Assembly (NCBI GenBank): GCA_022559845.1
Contig: CM040117.1
Span: forward strand, 79,496,559 to 79,560,558
Direction: 5' to 3'
Source: Amorphophallus konjac
Lineage: Eukaryota; Streptophyta; Magnoliopsida; Alismatales; Araceae
Length of the DNA: 64,000 bases
The translations under genes were made by a program, and so were the position numbers. Positions within the stretch are counted from its first letter, which is position 1; each line of letters opens with the position of its first letter. Positions 1 through 9,834 of the stretch are shown here, piece by piece. The notes under the pieces are model-generated. The model searched no databases, was not told the DNA's origin, and saw nothing but the letters and a program-made list of their open reading frames with translations.

Positions 1-2828
1 TGTGTCTCCTCTACACATTTCCAAACCTCATCGTCACCAAGACATCTTAACAGAATACCAGTAAGGCTCCTCCTATAGAGTAGACCTCCAACCAATGTAT
101 ATTTCTGAGCCACCCTTCTTATGGCTTTCTTGTCCTCTGTGGTGGCCCCTTCAGGATAAGACTGATCTTGGCAGTATTTGACAATTTCATAGAACCATGG
201 TTTCTCTTCATCAGCCAATTCCTCTTCGGCCTCTGCCAACATGATTTCCCTCTTCTCAAGGATATCTTCCTGCAGGATCTTCCTTGCTATCCTGTCTTTG
301 ATATTTACGTAGGAAGCATCATCGATTGCAGGGGCGTGAAGTTTGTAGATGGAAATGGACTTAAACCATCTTCCTAGAGGGAACCTTATGGATGATGCCA
401 ACGAGGCGAGGGCATCGGCGAGAATATTCTGATGACGAGGGACATGAACAAAGATCAGTTTGGCGAATAGTTTGGCAAAGGCAGTAGTGAGTTCTTGGTA
501 TGGCTTGAGTTTGGGATCGCGAGTGCGATACTTAGTGAGCACCTGGCGAAGGATGAGTTGACTATCACCTACGACTCGCAACTCAGTGATACGAAAAGAA
601 TGAGCGAGTTCTAGGCCAGCTAGAAGGGCTTCATATTCGGCTATATTGTTGGTGACTGGAAATTTGAGCTGGTATGCCAATGGGAATGTGAGGCCTTCAG
701 GCGACAGGAGGGCGATGCCGATTCCTCTCCCTTGAGAATTCAGAGCTCCATCAAAATATAGCGTCCACATTGGCTCATCTGATTGGTTGATGGACATTAG
801 TTCCTCATCTGGAAACTCTGATTGGACGGGATCGAACTTGGGAAGAGGATGGTGAGCGAGATGCTCGGCTATGGCATAGCCTTTAATCGCCTTTTGCTGG
901 ATGTAGGTGATGTCGAACTGAGAGAGAAAACTTTGCCAGCGTGCTAGTCTATCCGTAAGGACGGATTTCTCCAGAAGGAATTTGATAGGATTCATTCGAG
1001 CAATCAAGTGGACCTCATGAGCCAAGAAGTAGTGCTTCAGTTTCTGCACTACCCAAACGAGGGCAGCACAGGTTTTCTCCATGCCGGTGTACTTCTGCTC
1101 ACAGGGATTGAGAAGTTTGGACAAGTAATAGGTTACCCATTCCTTGCCTTCTTCATCAGCTTGTGCGAGGACGGCTCCTACGGAGTCATCCAAGACTGAG
1201 ACGTAAAGGATCAGAGATTTTTCCGGTTTGGGTGGAATGAGAACGGGTGGACTAGCCAGATATTCCTTTAACCCTTCAAAAGCTTTCTGACATTTAGAAT
1301 TCCAGTGGAATTCTACTTCTGGCTTGGTCAACTCGTAGAGAGGTCTACACCTTTGTGAATGTTGGGACACAAACCGACGAATAAACTGTAACCTCCTGAT
1401 TAAACCTCAGACTTCCCTCAAATTCTTGGGAGGCGGCATATCCCTGATAGCCTTAGCTATGTCAGGATCTATCTCAATCCCTCTTTTGCTCACAATGAAC
1501 CCCAGCAATTTACCTGACGACACACCAAACACACACTTCTTCGGGTTCATTTTCAATTGGAACTCTCTTGACCTTTGCAAGACCTTAGCCAAAACTTCTG
1601 GATGTTCCATCCTGGTCCTTGATTTCACCAATAAGTCATCCACATACACTTCCAGATATATGTGCATCATGTCATGAAATATGGCCATCATCGCTCTTTG
1701 GTAAGTAGCTCCAGCATTCTTTAATCCGAACGGCATGACCACGTAACAATATGTTCCCCAAGGGGTAGTGAATGACGTCTTTTCCTGATCCTCTTCTGCC
1801 AAACGAATTTGATTGTATCCTGAAAATCCATCCATGAAAGAGAGGGTTTCGTAGCCTGCCGTGTTATCAATTAGCATATCAATGTGAGGTAAGGGAAAAT
1901 CATCCTTTGGACACGCGCGGTTAAGGTCCCGGAAGTCGATGCAAATCCTGACTTTCCCATCTTTTTTCATGACCGGGACAATGTTCGCCACCCATTGAGG
2001 ATAAAGAACGACTCTAATGAACCTGGCTTTGTGGAGCTTATCGACCTCTTCCTTCATTTTCAAAGCCATCTGAGGGTGGAAACACCTTAACCTTTGTTTT
2101 ACCGAGATGGACCCTGGTTTTAGGGTTAAACGGTGTTCGACCAAGGTTGAATCCAGACCCGGCATATCCTCGTAGCTCCATGCAAACGTGTCCTTATATT
2201 CCTTGAGAACCTCAATTAAAGCCTCTTCTTCAGAGGGTGGTAGGTTGTCACTTATGAGGATGATCCTAGGGTCTTCCTCAGTTCCCAAGTTGACTTCTTT
2301 GGTGGATTCTTCTACGGCGGTTGACGGCTCGTCGAATCTCCTCATTCCACTAGCGTATGCGCCTGCCGCATCCTCATATTCTTCACCCTCATCTTCAGTG
2401 GGGCATTCTTCATCCGTGATCTCGTAGACTCCATACCCTTCATCAGATGCACAGTCGCCCTCGCATTCTATTTCGGGTAGCTGGATGGGATTTTCTAACA
2501 ACTGGGGGATGGCAAGAAGGGCCTGACACCTGGCGGCCAAATCCAGAAGGAATCGACGAGGGATCTGCCTACCCTTGGATTTCTTCCTAGGTACTACCCT
2601 TGACCTATCATTCCTAGATTGACTGACAATATTTACAGAAGAAGAGGAAGACGAAGAGGATGGTGTAGAATGTACAGGAGAAGACCCCTCAGAGGAGGAG
2701 TAGAAAAGGTCGCTCATCGGACCTTGGACGGGTGGTCCGCAAGGCGGTACGCACCCGTGGGAGATGTAGGAGGTTTCCTCAACGAAGATGTGTTGTTGGG
2801 GAGTTTGAAAATTGACGTTTTTTTTTCA
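1..2828 (-). pseudogene. Tat-A pol: RT, RNase H, second (archaeal-type) RNase H, start of integrase
   Basis: The frame opens at about 2828, just after an A9 run, and is open to the left edge except for one TGA at 1407-1409; Tat-B and Tat-C have CGA at the same site. A serine- and acid-rich N-terminal stretch is followed by reverse transcriptase with the YVDD catalytic motif at 1635-1646 and the typical FRDLNRACPKDDFPLPHID block. Next come a first RNase H domain that has lost two of its acidic residues (about 880-1330) and a second RNase H with a full acidic set: FDGA near 750, the Glu in AEYEALL, the Asp in VVGDSQ and the Asp in ADALASLAS. The last codons at the edge match the integrase zinc-binding region of Tat-C. 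One nonsense mutation makes this copy defective unless read through. Confidence 0.88.
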
Positions 2829-3568
2829 TTTTCATTTTTAATGACAAAGCAGTGAAAAGAGATTGGAGGAGAGAGAAAAGTGGTTATGGCTAGAGGATTG
2901 TGAGGCTCATAGAGCAGATCATGGTTGAAGACCTGGCGCGGGTTGAAAAGCCCGCGCAGGTATGTAAGCAAAGAAGGGGACCTGGGAAGATCATCAGACA
3001 ATTGTCTGGCCCAGGAAGAAGATATCAGCAAAGGCTGAGACGAGTGGATGGAGAGGATGGCGGCTAATGAGCCGTCGACGGCAATGTTGAGGACGGATGA
3101 AGATCCGTCGATGACAGAGTCCTTCTGGCGAGGACGAGGATAGTTTGGAACCTTGGCAAGAGTGGTAATATTCTCTGATATCTCGGAGATCAATGGTGGT
3201 CCTTCAAGCTGCGGAGACGAGAACATCCTTTCCAGTGCAACGGAAATGTCCCGTATGTCGAACCATTTGTCCCACTCGCATTCCGGATCTTTGATCTTGC
3301 CTCTTTTGGTGATCCTCGGACATTTTTCAGCCAAATATACAGCATGTGATCCCCCATATGCTTCTCGTGGGTGATCTCCCATCTGAACAACGGGCCCTCT
3401 GTTGAAGTGGTTTGATAGAGTCCACGTGAGGGGCTTCCAATCTGCCTTGAACGGTCCTTTGAAGCCTAGGCCAAACCTGCGGTTCGGCCTAATTTCCTTT
3501 GGCGGTTTGAGCATACCCTGTAACTGTGCGCCCAGACCTTTTCCTTGTTGATAGCCGATGTTCCTCAT
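2714..3568 (-). CDS. Tat-A G-patch region downstream of protease
   Basis: This is the same frame as gag and protease, separated from the protease segment by a single TAG at 3572-3574. The first 35 residues form a G-patch: IGYQQGKGLGAQLQG followed by a second glycine cluster (RRFGLGFKG). G-patches are short glycine-rich RNA-binding motifs and in betaretroviruses sit at the C terminus of the protease, a similar place. The rest of the segment (about 240 residues) has no domain I recognise; it contains a WDKWFDIRDISVALERMF block that Tat-B shares (WYRWFDMNDIAIALSRLF). It ends in the overlap with pol at 2714. The role in retrotransposition is inferred from position only. Confidence 0.75.
   Translation of the reverse strand: MRNIGYQQGKGLGAQLQGMLKPPKEIRPNRRFGLGFKGPFKADWKPLTWTLSNHFNRGPVVQMGDHPREAYGGSHAVYLAEKCPRITKRGKIKDPECEWDKWFDIRDISVALERMFSSPQLEGPPLISEISENITTLAKVPNYPRPRQKDSVIDGSSSVLNIAVDGSLAAILSIHSSQPLLISSSWARQLSDDLPRSPSLLTYLRGLFNPRQVFNHDLLYEPHNPLAITTFLSPPISFHCFVIKNENEKKTSIFKLPNNTSSLRKPPTSPTGAYRLADHPSKVR
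2818..2826 (-). other. Candidate -1 frameshift site (A9 run) between G-patch ORF and pol
   Basis: On the minus strand G-A9-C is read by the upstream frame as GAA AAA AAA ACG, a homopolymer form of the X XXY YYZ slippery heptamer. The pol frame is the -1 frame and opens just after a TGA that overlaps the run. The upstream frame stays open for another 112 nt, to a TGA at 2714-2716 that overlaps an ATG of the pol frame (ATGA). Frame geometry is seen directly; actual frameshifting is inferred. Termination and reinitiation at ATGA is an alternative. Confidence 0.45.
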
Positions 3569-3574
3569 AATCTC

Positions 3575-5203
3575 CTAACCTTTGGAGTGGAAAGGGAGAC
3601 ATGATGTTGTGGTTGCCCTGACCGGCTCCTTCGGTGCTAGTGGAATGTGAGATGAATCACGTACATCCAGCAGTGACAATATGGGCCGATGAGACGGCCA
3701 AACAGAGGGCAGAGAGGTGTTGATAGCATCCACTGTGTGAAGGACAGGTGTACTGACCACTTTAATAATTCTCCCATTGTAAGGAAACTTCAGGCACTGA
3801 TGGTTGGTGGAAGGCACAGCATCCATGGCTTCGATGTAAGGGCGACCCAGTATAGCCTTGAATGTGGGGTCCATGTCGAGGACATGGAATTCCGTGGGAA
3901 TTGACATGGGGCCTAGTTCTGCCTTCAGAATAATCATCCCCTGCGGCGGCCTTTTGCTATTGTCATAAGCCGTGACCATGATCGAGGAAGGTCTTATTTG
4001 TTCCTCGTTGACCCCACACAACTGAAGAGTACTCATGGAGATCACATTTATGGATGCACCCGTGTCCACAAGACACGGGTTTATGGATACCCCATTAATT
4101 TTTATTGAAATACACAATGCATATTTCCGAGCTTCCTTGGGAGCGAGCTCGTAGTTGTGAAACATGATGGCTGGTTGTGTGTCTGTTGGGGTCAGGACGG
4201 TCGAAATCTTCTCCACGGGGAGGTCTTCATTAACCATGACCTTTTGAAGATATTCCATCAAGGCCGCCTGGTGGGATGTGGATCTTTGAAGTAGCTCTAG
4301 GATGGAGATCCGGGCAGGTGTCTTGTCCAAGTGTTTCAATAGATCATACTGTGTTCCAGAGATAGCTCTTTCTGGTTGTTCTGCATCATCCTTCTCTGGC
4401 TGAGATTGCTCGGGATTCTGACTGTTGTGGGGGAAAACCCTGTGGAAAATCCTTCCACTCCGGAGCACCATTACCTGCGGCTTTTGTACCTCTGTGGGGG
4501 TAGCAGTGAGTTTTAACAGGGGTTTGAGGGGTAGTAGTGGAGGAATGGTTGATGAAGCAGGGGTGATGACGGGAGCAGGGATTCTGATGAGGGGTTTGTT
4601 AGGTGGCGGCATGGTGGAGGTAGAGGGGATATTACGCGGATTATGAAGGATAAGGGGTCTAGAAGGTGGCGGTGGAGATGAAGTAGGAGTGGGTAGAGCT
4701 TGAAGTGGGCAATGATTTTGAGGTGGGTGATGGTTAATGAGTGGTTTTGAAGGTATTAGTGGTGATACGGTGGAGAAAGACGGGGTTATGTATGGTTGAC
4801 GGATGATAAGGGGTTTAGAAGGCGTAGGGGTAAATGTGGTAGAGGTGGATGGTAAAGTGGGGGAGTGAGAGAAGATGAGAGGGTGTGAAGGCGTAGTGGA
4901 GAGTGTCGGTTGATAGGAGGTCGGGGTGCGGATGAGAGGGCGTAATGGTAGTGGAAATGGTGATGGTGATACTGACGCGGGTTGATGAGAGAGAGGTGCT
5001 ACCCGGGCAAGGTGAGGGGGTTGCATGACGATAGGGTTGGAGGTAGAAAGAATGAAGGTACTTTCCTGGTGCCACACCTACTCTCTCCCGACTTCCGGGA
5101 AGGAGGAGATGGGGTTAACCTGATGATTGGGCTATTGGTGCTCCGGTAATGGATTCTGGATTATGCCCATGTCGGGCTGTTGTTGTGGGGCCTGCTGAGC
5201 CTG
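3575..5203 (-). pseudogene. Tat-A protease with long proline-rich linker
   Basis: Continuation of the gag frame after a TAG at 5204-5206. About 190 residues of proline-, serine- and threonine-rich repeats (PTP, PSKPLI, PNKPLIR) are followed by MVLRSGRIFHRVFP and an aspartic protease of the retropepsin type with CLVDTGASINVIS (DTG codons at 4058-4066) and an ILGRPYI flap-side motif near 3830-3860. The protease would mature the polyprotein in virus-like particles. Further in-frame stops lie in the linker between 5078 and 5203. The same arrangement occurs in Tat-B. Confidence 0.82.
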
Positions 5204-7075
5204 CTATTGTTGTTGTGGTTGCTGTTGCTGTTGCTGTTGTAACTGCTGCTGTGGCCTATGAGGGGGTCTCCTAGCCTTGAGAGCCGCGATGTATCGTCTC
5301 ATCTCATCGCAATCTATTTGATGTTCATCATTCATATCATGGATGTAATCTTTGAAATGGAAGCAGTAATCTACTGTGTGTCCCGGCTGCCTGTGGTAGA
5401 CGCAGTATTTGGAGGTATCAACATTGGGTGGCCACGCGGGCCTTTCTCTGGGTAGGGTGAGTTGGTTTGATGCCATGAGGGCATTAAAAATGTCTGCTAA
5501 GGTTTCCAGCAATGGTGGATAGTAGGCTCTCTTGGGACCGAGCGGCCTCCTTTGTTGCTGTTGGGGACCATAGTTCCCCGGGGGTGGAACTTGGTTGTAC
5601 TGAAGTGGTGGTTGTTGTTGCTGAGGTTGTGGTTGTTGTTGCTGGGGTTGACGTAATGGAGGCATATTATCCTGGGGTGGATTATTTTGGGGTGGAGGAT
5701 GAAGAGGGAAAGGACCTGGTTGAAGGGGAAGTCGGGGCATTTGTGGAGGCCTTGGGTTGACTGCATAGTTGGCATTGTTGACCGTACTGACTTGCTCATT
5801 TGTCACGACCCCTTCTGTGGCTCCACCCGGGACACCAGCGCATGTCTTTCTGACCACTTTGGGCTTCGGCGACTCAAACATGTTCATGATGGGGGAGTCT
5901 TTTAGCTGGGTTTGGATGTACCGGGCCCTTTCATAGAGTTCCTCCATTGTAGTAAGTTTATTCATGGCCAGGACATGTCTGAACTGTGGGGTTGCATTAG
6001 ACACAATCATCTTCACCTGTTCGGGCTCGGAGAGGGTATCCCTTATTCTTTCCGCCAGAGACCTCCATCTATCAGCATATCGGACAAAATCCTCGTCGGG
6101 TTTCATCTTTTCGGCCACTAGGTCGGTAATGGAGAGTGAGGGACCGACCCTATCCCTATATTTCTGCAAGAACCTTCTCTGGACTATTTCAAAATTCTCG
6201 GCCTCGCGGGGCTCCAGAGAATAGAACCACTCAAGCGCGGGACCATCCAATGATCTCCGAAAGAGGTATGCCAGGGACCTCTGATCGTTTTACCAATAGG
6301 AAGATTCATACATGAAATCCTTGAGGTGAATGAAGGGGTTGCCGGTACCATTGTATCTGCGGTACGTGGGCATTTCGGAGGGAGGAAGATGAATGACGGG
6401 AAGGATTGGCAAAGCAACCTCCGGGGTGGCTTTCACGTCCACCATTCTTCTTAGATTTTGAAACTGCTCGTCCATGCGATTGAACCTATTGAGGAGCGAT
6501 TGGGCGAGCTCCTCTGGAGGTGAAGGTGGCACTTACCACTAGGGGAGAAACTGTCTCCCGGAGACTTGAGGGGGGAACCCGGAATGAGAGGGAGCTGTCG
6601 GACCGCCGACAGTTGGCCCTGGCTGAAGCGGTGTGTGGGGAACAACGAGAGTTTGAGATTGTGACGGGAACTGGAATGAGGGTGGTTGTTGGCTCGCTTG
6701 TCCTTGAAGCGAGGGAGACTGGATGGCTTGCGCCAATGAGGGAGATGGAATGGCCTGCACGGACTCTTGGAGAGGTGCGATGGCCAGAGTTGATTCCTGG
6801 GGCGTGGGGGAAACAGATTTCCCCTTTAGAATGGCCTGGAAGGCCCGGAGTTGTTCAGAGGTAAGCTCCGTGTTGGCGAGGACGCCCAGTAAAGAAGAGA
6901 TATCCTGTGGTGGGGACGTGTCCCCGGCAATAACCTGCACCTCATGCGAGGGGTCATGAGAAGGACCCGAGTCCATAGCATAGACTCGCGGGTCGGCTGA
7001 CAAACCACGGCTAGGGTGGTTCTCCTCAAAAGACTCGTGAGACATGCTCACAGTTTTCCCAGAACGTAAAAACAT
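5204..7075 (-). pseudogene. Tat-A gag (capsid-like protein with CHHC zinc knuckle)
   Basis: An ATG start at 7075 gives MFLRSGKTVSM, matched by the MQLRSGKIINM start of Tat-B, which supports it. The frame holds a Retrotrans_gag capsid domain (LAYLFRRSLDGPALEWFYSL to MEELYERARYIQ, about 6270-5880), a proline/glutamine-rich stretch (about 5800-5500) and a zinc knuckle of form C-x2-H-x4-H-x4-C (CVYHRQPGHTVDYC, near 5370-5410), the variant usual for Tat elements. It ends in a CAG-rich poly-Gln tract. In-frame stops at 6536-6541 (TAG and TAA) and about 6290 (TAA) break it. The product would form the particle shell and bind genomic RNA. Confidence 0.82.
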
Positions 7076-7285
7076 ACACTAGCAAGTAGGTAGCAGAGAT
7101 TATCAAACAAGTGGATGCCTTTACGCCCTTTTTTGTGTTTTGATTTTGATGATTTTTTTATATTTTTAGCGAGATCCGAAGTTCACACAAATTGGGGACC
7201 CTAGTTTGTTTTTGTTTCACCGCCGTGTCAGCTAGGGTCTCTCGTCTCACCACGAATGAAATGACTAACTCCGGGGAACTTCAAT

Positions 7286-7389
7286 GGTACAACCAGCCCA
7301 GTGAACGAAGAGGAGATTCTTCGATGTCGGGGACTTACGGAGGTCCCAGTGTAGGAGATTCTAGTCCGTTGAGAGGAATTCCCAAACGG
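7286..7389 (-). promoter_or_regulatory. Shared two-stem-loop leader block, Tat-A copy
   Basis: Sense strand order: stem-loop 1 with arms CCGTT/AACGG and loop containing AATTCCTC (7389-7366), the 14-mer GACCTCCGTAAGTC (7345-7332), stem-loop 2 with arms CGAAGA/TCTTCG and loop ATCTCC (7323-7306), then GGCTGGTTGTACC (7298-7286). The same order occurs in Tat-B and in the chromovirus Tek-5 with different stem bases. The function is unknown; its position in the R/U5 leader suggests an RNA role. Confidence 0.7.
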
Positions 7390-7843
7390 AGAGTCCTTCC
7401 TTCACCGGGAAAGGGTGATCCTCAAAAAAATGAAAAAATGATAGAAAAGAGGGATGGATGCATGCAATGAAATGCTGACAGTGATATGGGGTGGGAAAAC
7501 AACAGAAATAACAGACATATAATAAACAAAGAACCAATCAAAACTGACGGTGCTGCCATGAGCACAACGGGGGCGCGCGCAGGCGCGAAGGTGGAGAGGC
7601 ACGGGTGGTGCCGAACTTGCAAGGGTAGCCGAAAGGAAGCAGTAGATGTCCCACCGTGATCGCCAATCTATGAGCGACGTCACGCGGTTCGGGGGGGGGG
7701 GAGAGGACGCAGAGCGCGCGCGCTCCTCTTTTTTTTGTTTGTTTGCTGCAACATAGAAATAAGAGAAGAGAGAGAAGGGGCCACCACGGGAGATTGCTCC
7801 GGCGGGGCGAGCGGGACAAGTGTGATATAGCAAAATATGGGGG

Positions 7844-8310
7844 TTAAACGGCCATAGCGGGAAGTGACTCGCCGCGGCCTCGGGGGGACGGGAATGGTGC
7901 AGAAATTAAATAACAAGAATTGAAACGGCCATTGGGGAAGTGACTCGCCGCGGCCTTGAGAATATGAGCAGATAATAAGATGACAGAATATAAAGAGAAT
8001 ATAAAGAGCGAGAATTTAAACGGCCATTGGGGAAGTGACTCGCCGCGGCCTCGAGAACATAAACAGATAAGAATATAACGTATAAGAATGTGAATTTAAA
8101 CGGCCATTGGGGAAGTGACTCGCTGCGACCTCGAGAACACGAATAGATAAGAATATAACATATAAGAACGGGAATTTAAACAGCCATTGGGGAAGTGACT
8201 CGCCGCGGCCTCGAGAATATGAGCAGAATATAACAGAGTATAAAGAGAATATAAGAACGGAAATTTAAACGGCCATTGGGGAAGTGACTCGCCGTGGCCT
8301 CGAAAACAAG
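7844..8310 (-). repeat. Tandem repeat, six copies of about 80 bp, in Tat-A LTR
   Basis: Copies start near 7844, 7922, 8015, 8095, 8175 and 8264. The constant part reads AAACGGCCATTGGGGAAGTG and continues with GACTCGCCGCGGCCTCGAGA; the rest is an AT- and GA-rich spacer of variable length. The array lies downstream of the TATA box and so is expected in the transcript leader. Confidence 0.9.
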
Positions 8311-8395
8311 ATGTGATCGCCAGGGGCCGAAAGACCCCAAAATAAGAAAGTGATCGCGCCTACCTCAAGAGCGGGAGATGGCGGGTTGCTTCTTC

Positions 8396-8422
8396 CTCTC
8401 CCTCCGGCCGGCCGACGGAGAG
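8396..8422 (-). promoter_or_regulatory. GGCCGGCC stem-loop in Tat-A leader
   Basis: Arms CTCTCC and GGAGAG enclose a mismatch, a TC/GA pair and the self-complementary GGCCGGCC core. Tat-B has the same core with different arms (26008-26032). Loop palindromes of this kind start RNA dimerisation in retroviruses; that role here is only an inference. Confidence 0.5.
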
Positions 8423-8931
8423 GGCTTCCCTCGGCTACCCTTGCAAAACAACGACAAACAAATGACAAGTGGATTAGAAAGATGGAGGTGTAGTATTCAA
8501 ATCCTTGCGATAAAAATAATGAAATGATGGCAAGACACACACCTGGTTGGTGTTATCTTTTAAACCCCTCTCGGACTCGAGTAGGAGGAAAATGAGATGA
8601 TGGATGTAAGAAGTGTATAAGAAAAGGTGCCCTTATGAAGGGGGATAGGGGATGCAAGATGATGAATGCAAAAGAACTACGAAGAAAAGGAAAGAATTGG
8701 CTTATTGGATGTGCCGATGGTGAAATCCGGCGGAGTTCCGGCAGCGTGGGGACGACGTGGAAGCGCGGTGGATGAAGATGACCTTCCTCTCGCGAGCGTG
8801 AGCACCCGAGAAGCCGGCAGAACCTCCACCTACAAAAGAACCCACGGGTTAAAAAATGACTCCGTAGCCTTTGGGCTCCAGTAGCCTATCGGATCACTTC
8901 CAAGCTCTTTCAGAACTGAGGGGGTGGGCCT

Positions 8932-8941
8932 CTATTTATAG
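8932..8941 (-). promoter_or_regulatory. TATA box of Tat-A 5' LTR
   Basis: Minus-strand CTATAAATAG, the only good plant TATA match in this LTR. It would start transcription about 30 nt further (near 8900) and divides U3 from the leader. Confidence 0.7.
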
Positions 8942-8949
8942 AGCTCCGG

Positions 8950-9590
8950 AGGGTGGAGGCGTCCAGGACCCTGGACACCTCCATCAGGGCCGAATTAATA
9001 TTTTATTCTATTTTTATATATTTTTTTGGAATACTTTTGTGGAGGCGTCCAAGGCTCCGGACGCCTCAAACAGGTCCACCGAAAATCGACGACGGCCGCA
9101 CGCGGTTTGGCACAACGCGTGATTTTGTGAGCGGCGCCTCGTGATTCAGAAATGGGCGCGTCCAGCGGCCTGGACGTCTTCAAAATTTGGATTTTTTCAC
9201 ACACGACAAATCGTCGTTCGGTGAGCGGCGCCCGTGAGAGATTTGATGGAGGCGTCCAGGGGCCTGGACGTCTCCATTAATATATTATTTTTATTTTTTG
9301 TTTTATCTTTTATGCCAATGCTGGCATTTTAATTTTTATTATTTGTTTTTTATGGAGGCGTCCAGGGGGCTGGACGCCTCCATTAATATATATATATTTA
9401 TTATTTTTTTGTTTTTTATGCCAACTGGCATTTTACATACATTTTTTATTTTTGTTTTTATGAAGGCGTCCAGGGGCCTGGACGCCTCCATTAATATATA
9501 TATATTTTATTTAGTTTTGGGCCCTGAGAAAATAATAAAATAAATTAAAAAGATGGGGGCGTCCAGGGGCCTGGACGCCCCCATTAAGAC
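8950..9590 (-). repeat. Seven GGCGTCC/GGACGCC hairpins in Tat-A U3
   Basis: Copies near 8957, 9041, 9158, 9246, 9354, 9461 and 9554. Each is an inverted repeat of about 30 bp with arms GGAGGCGTCC and GGACGCCTCC around an AGGGGCCT-like centre, most followed by ATTAATATATAT on the plus strand. The copy at 9554 has both arms changed together (GGGGGCGTCC with GGACGCCCCC). Confidence 0.9.
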
Positions 9591-9834
9591 CCACCCGGGT
9601 CCTCAATCGGCGGCCGCCCGGCAGACACCTTCTTGGTTCCGGAACCTCTTGATGCGTCTGACTGGTGTTGATGCCGTCGGAATGCCGTGACGAGACGATT
9701 CCGGATGCCGAAAAGGGCGGAAGAAGACTCAAGAAAAGGAAACACTCAAGTGATTCAAAATGCATAAGCCATCGCGGGGCGTTGTATAGTAATATGAGAC
9801 TTTCTCAGGAGACGTCAGGAATGACGTGTCTACA

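Larger units (their letters stand above)
1..9834 (-). mobile_element. Tat-A: Ty3/gypsy (Tat group) LTR retrotransposon, 3' part off window
   Basis: Minus-strand element read from high to low coordinates: 5' LTR and leader, gag, protease, G-patch, RT, first RNase H, second RNase H, then the start of the integrase zinc-binding region at the left edge. The LTR begins with TGTAGACACG at 9834 on the minus strand, exactly where the pol sequence of Tat-B breaks off, so Tat-A is inserted in Tat-B in the same orientation. Its 3' LTR lies outside the window, so its target duplication (expected to be CTCAT, 9835-9839) cannot be checked. Tat-group assignment rests on the order of domains, the RT sequence and the extra RNase H. 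Confidence 0.9.
7076..9834 (-). repeat. Tat-A 5' LTR and leader
   Basis: The LTR starts TGTAGACACG at 9834 (minus strand). With the 3' LTR off window its inner end cannot be fixed by comparison; it is probably near 7200, since gag starts at 7075. I did not find a convincing primer-binding site (no TGGTATCA or TGGCGCC close to the expected place). In order of transcription the LTR holds a U3 with seven long hairpins (9590-8950), a TATA box (8941-8932), a GGCCGGCC hairpin (8422-8396), an 80-bp tandem repeat (8310-7844) and a two-stem-loop block (7389-7286). Confidence 0.75.

Noticed and set aside
7170..7200. Primer-binding site for Tat-A near the end of its leader
   Set aside because: No TGG-starting match to a tRNA 3' end could be recognised by eye; left unassigned rather than guessed.
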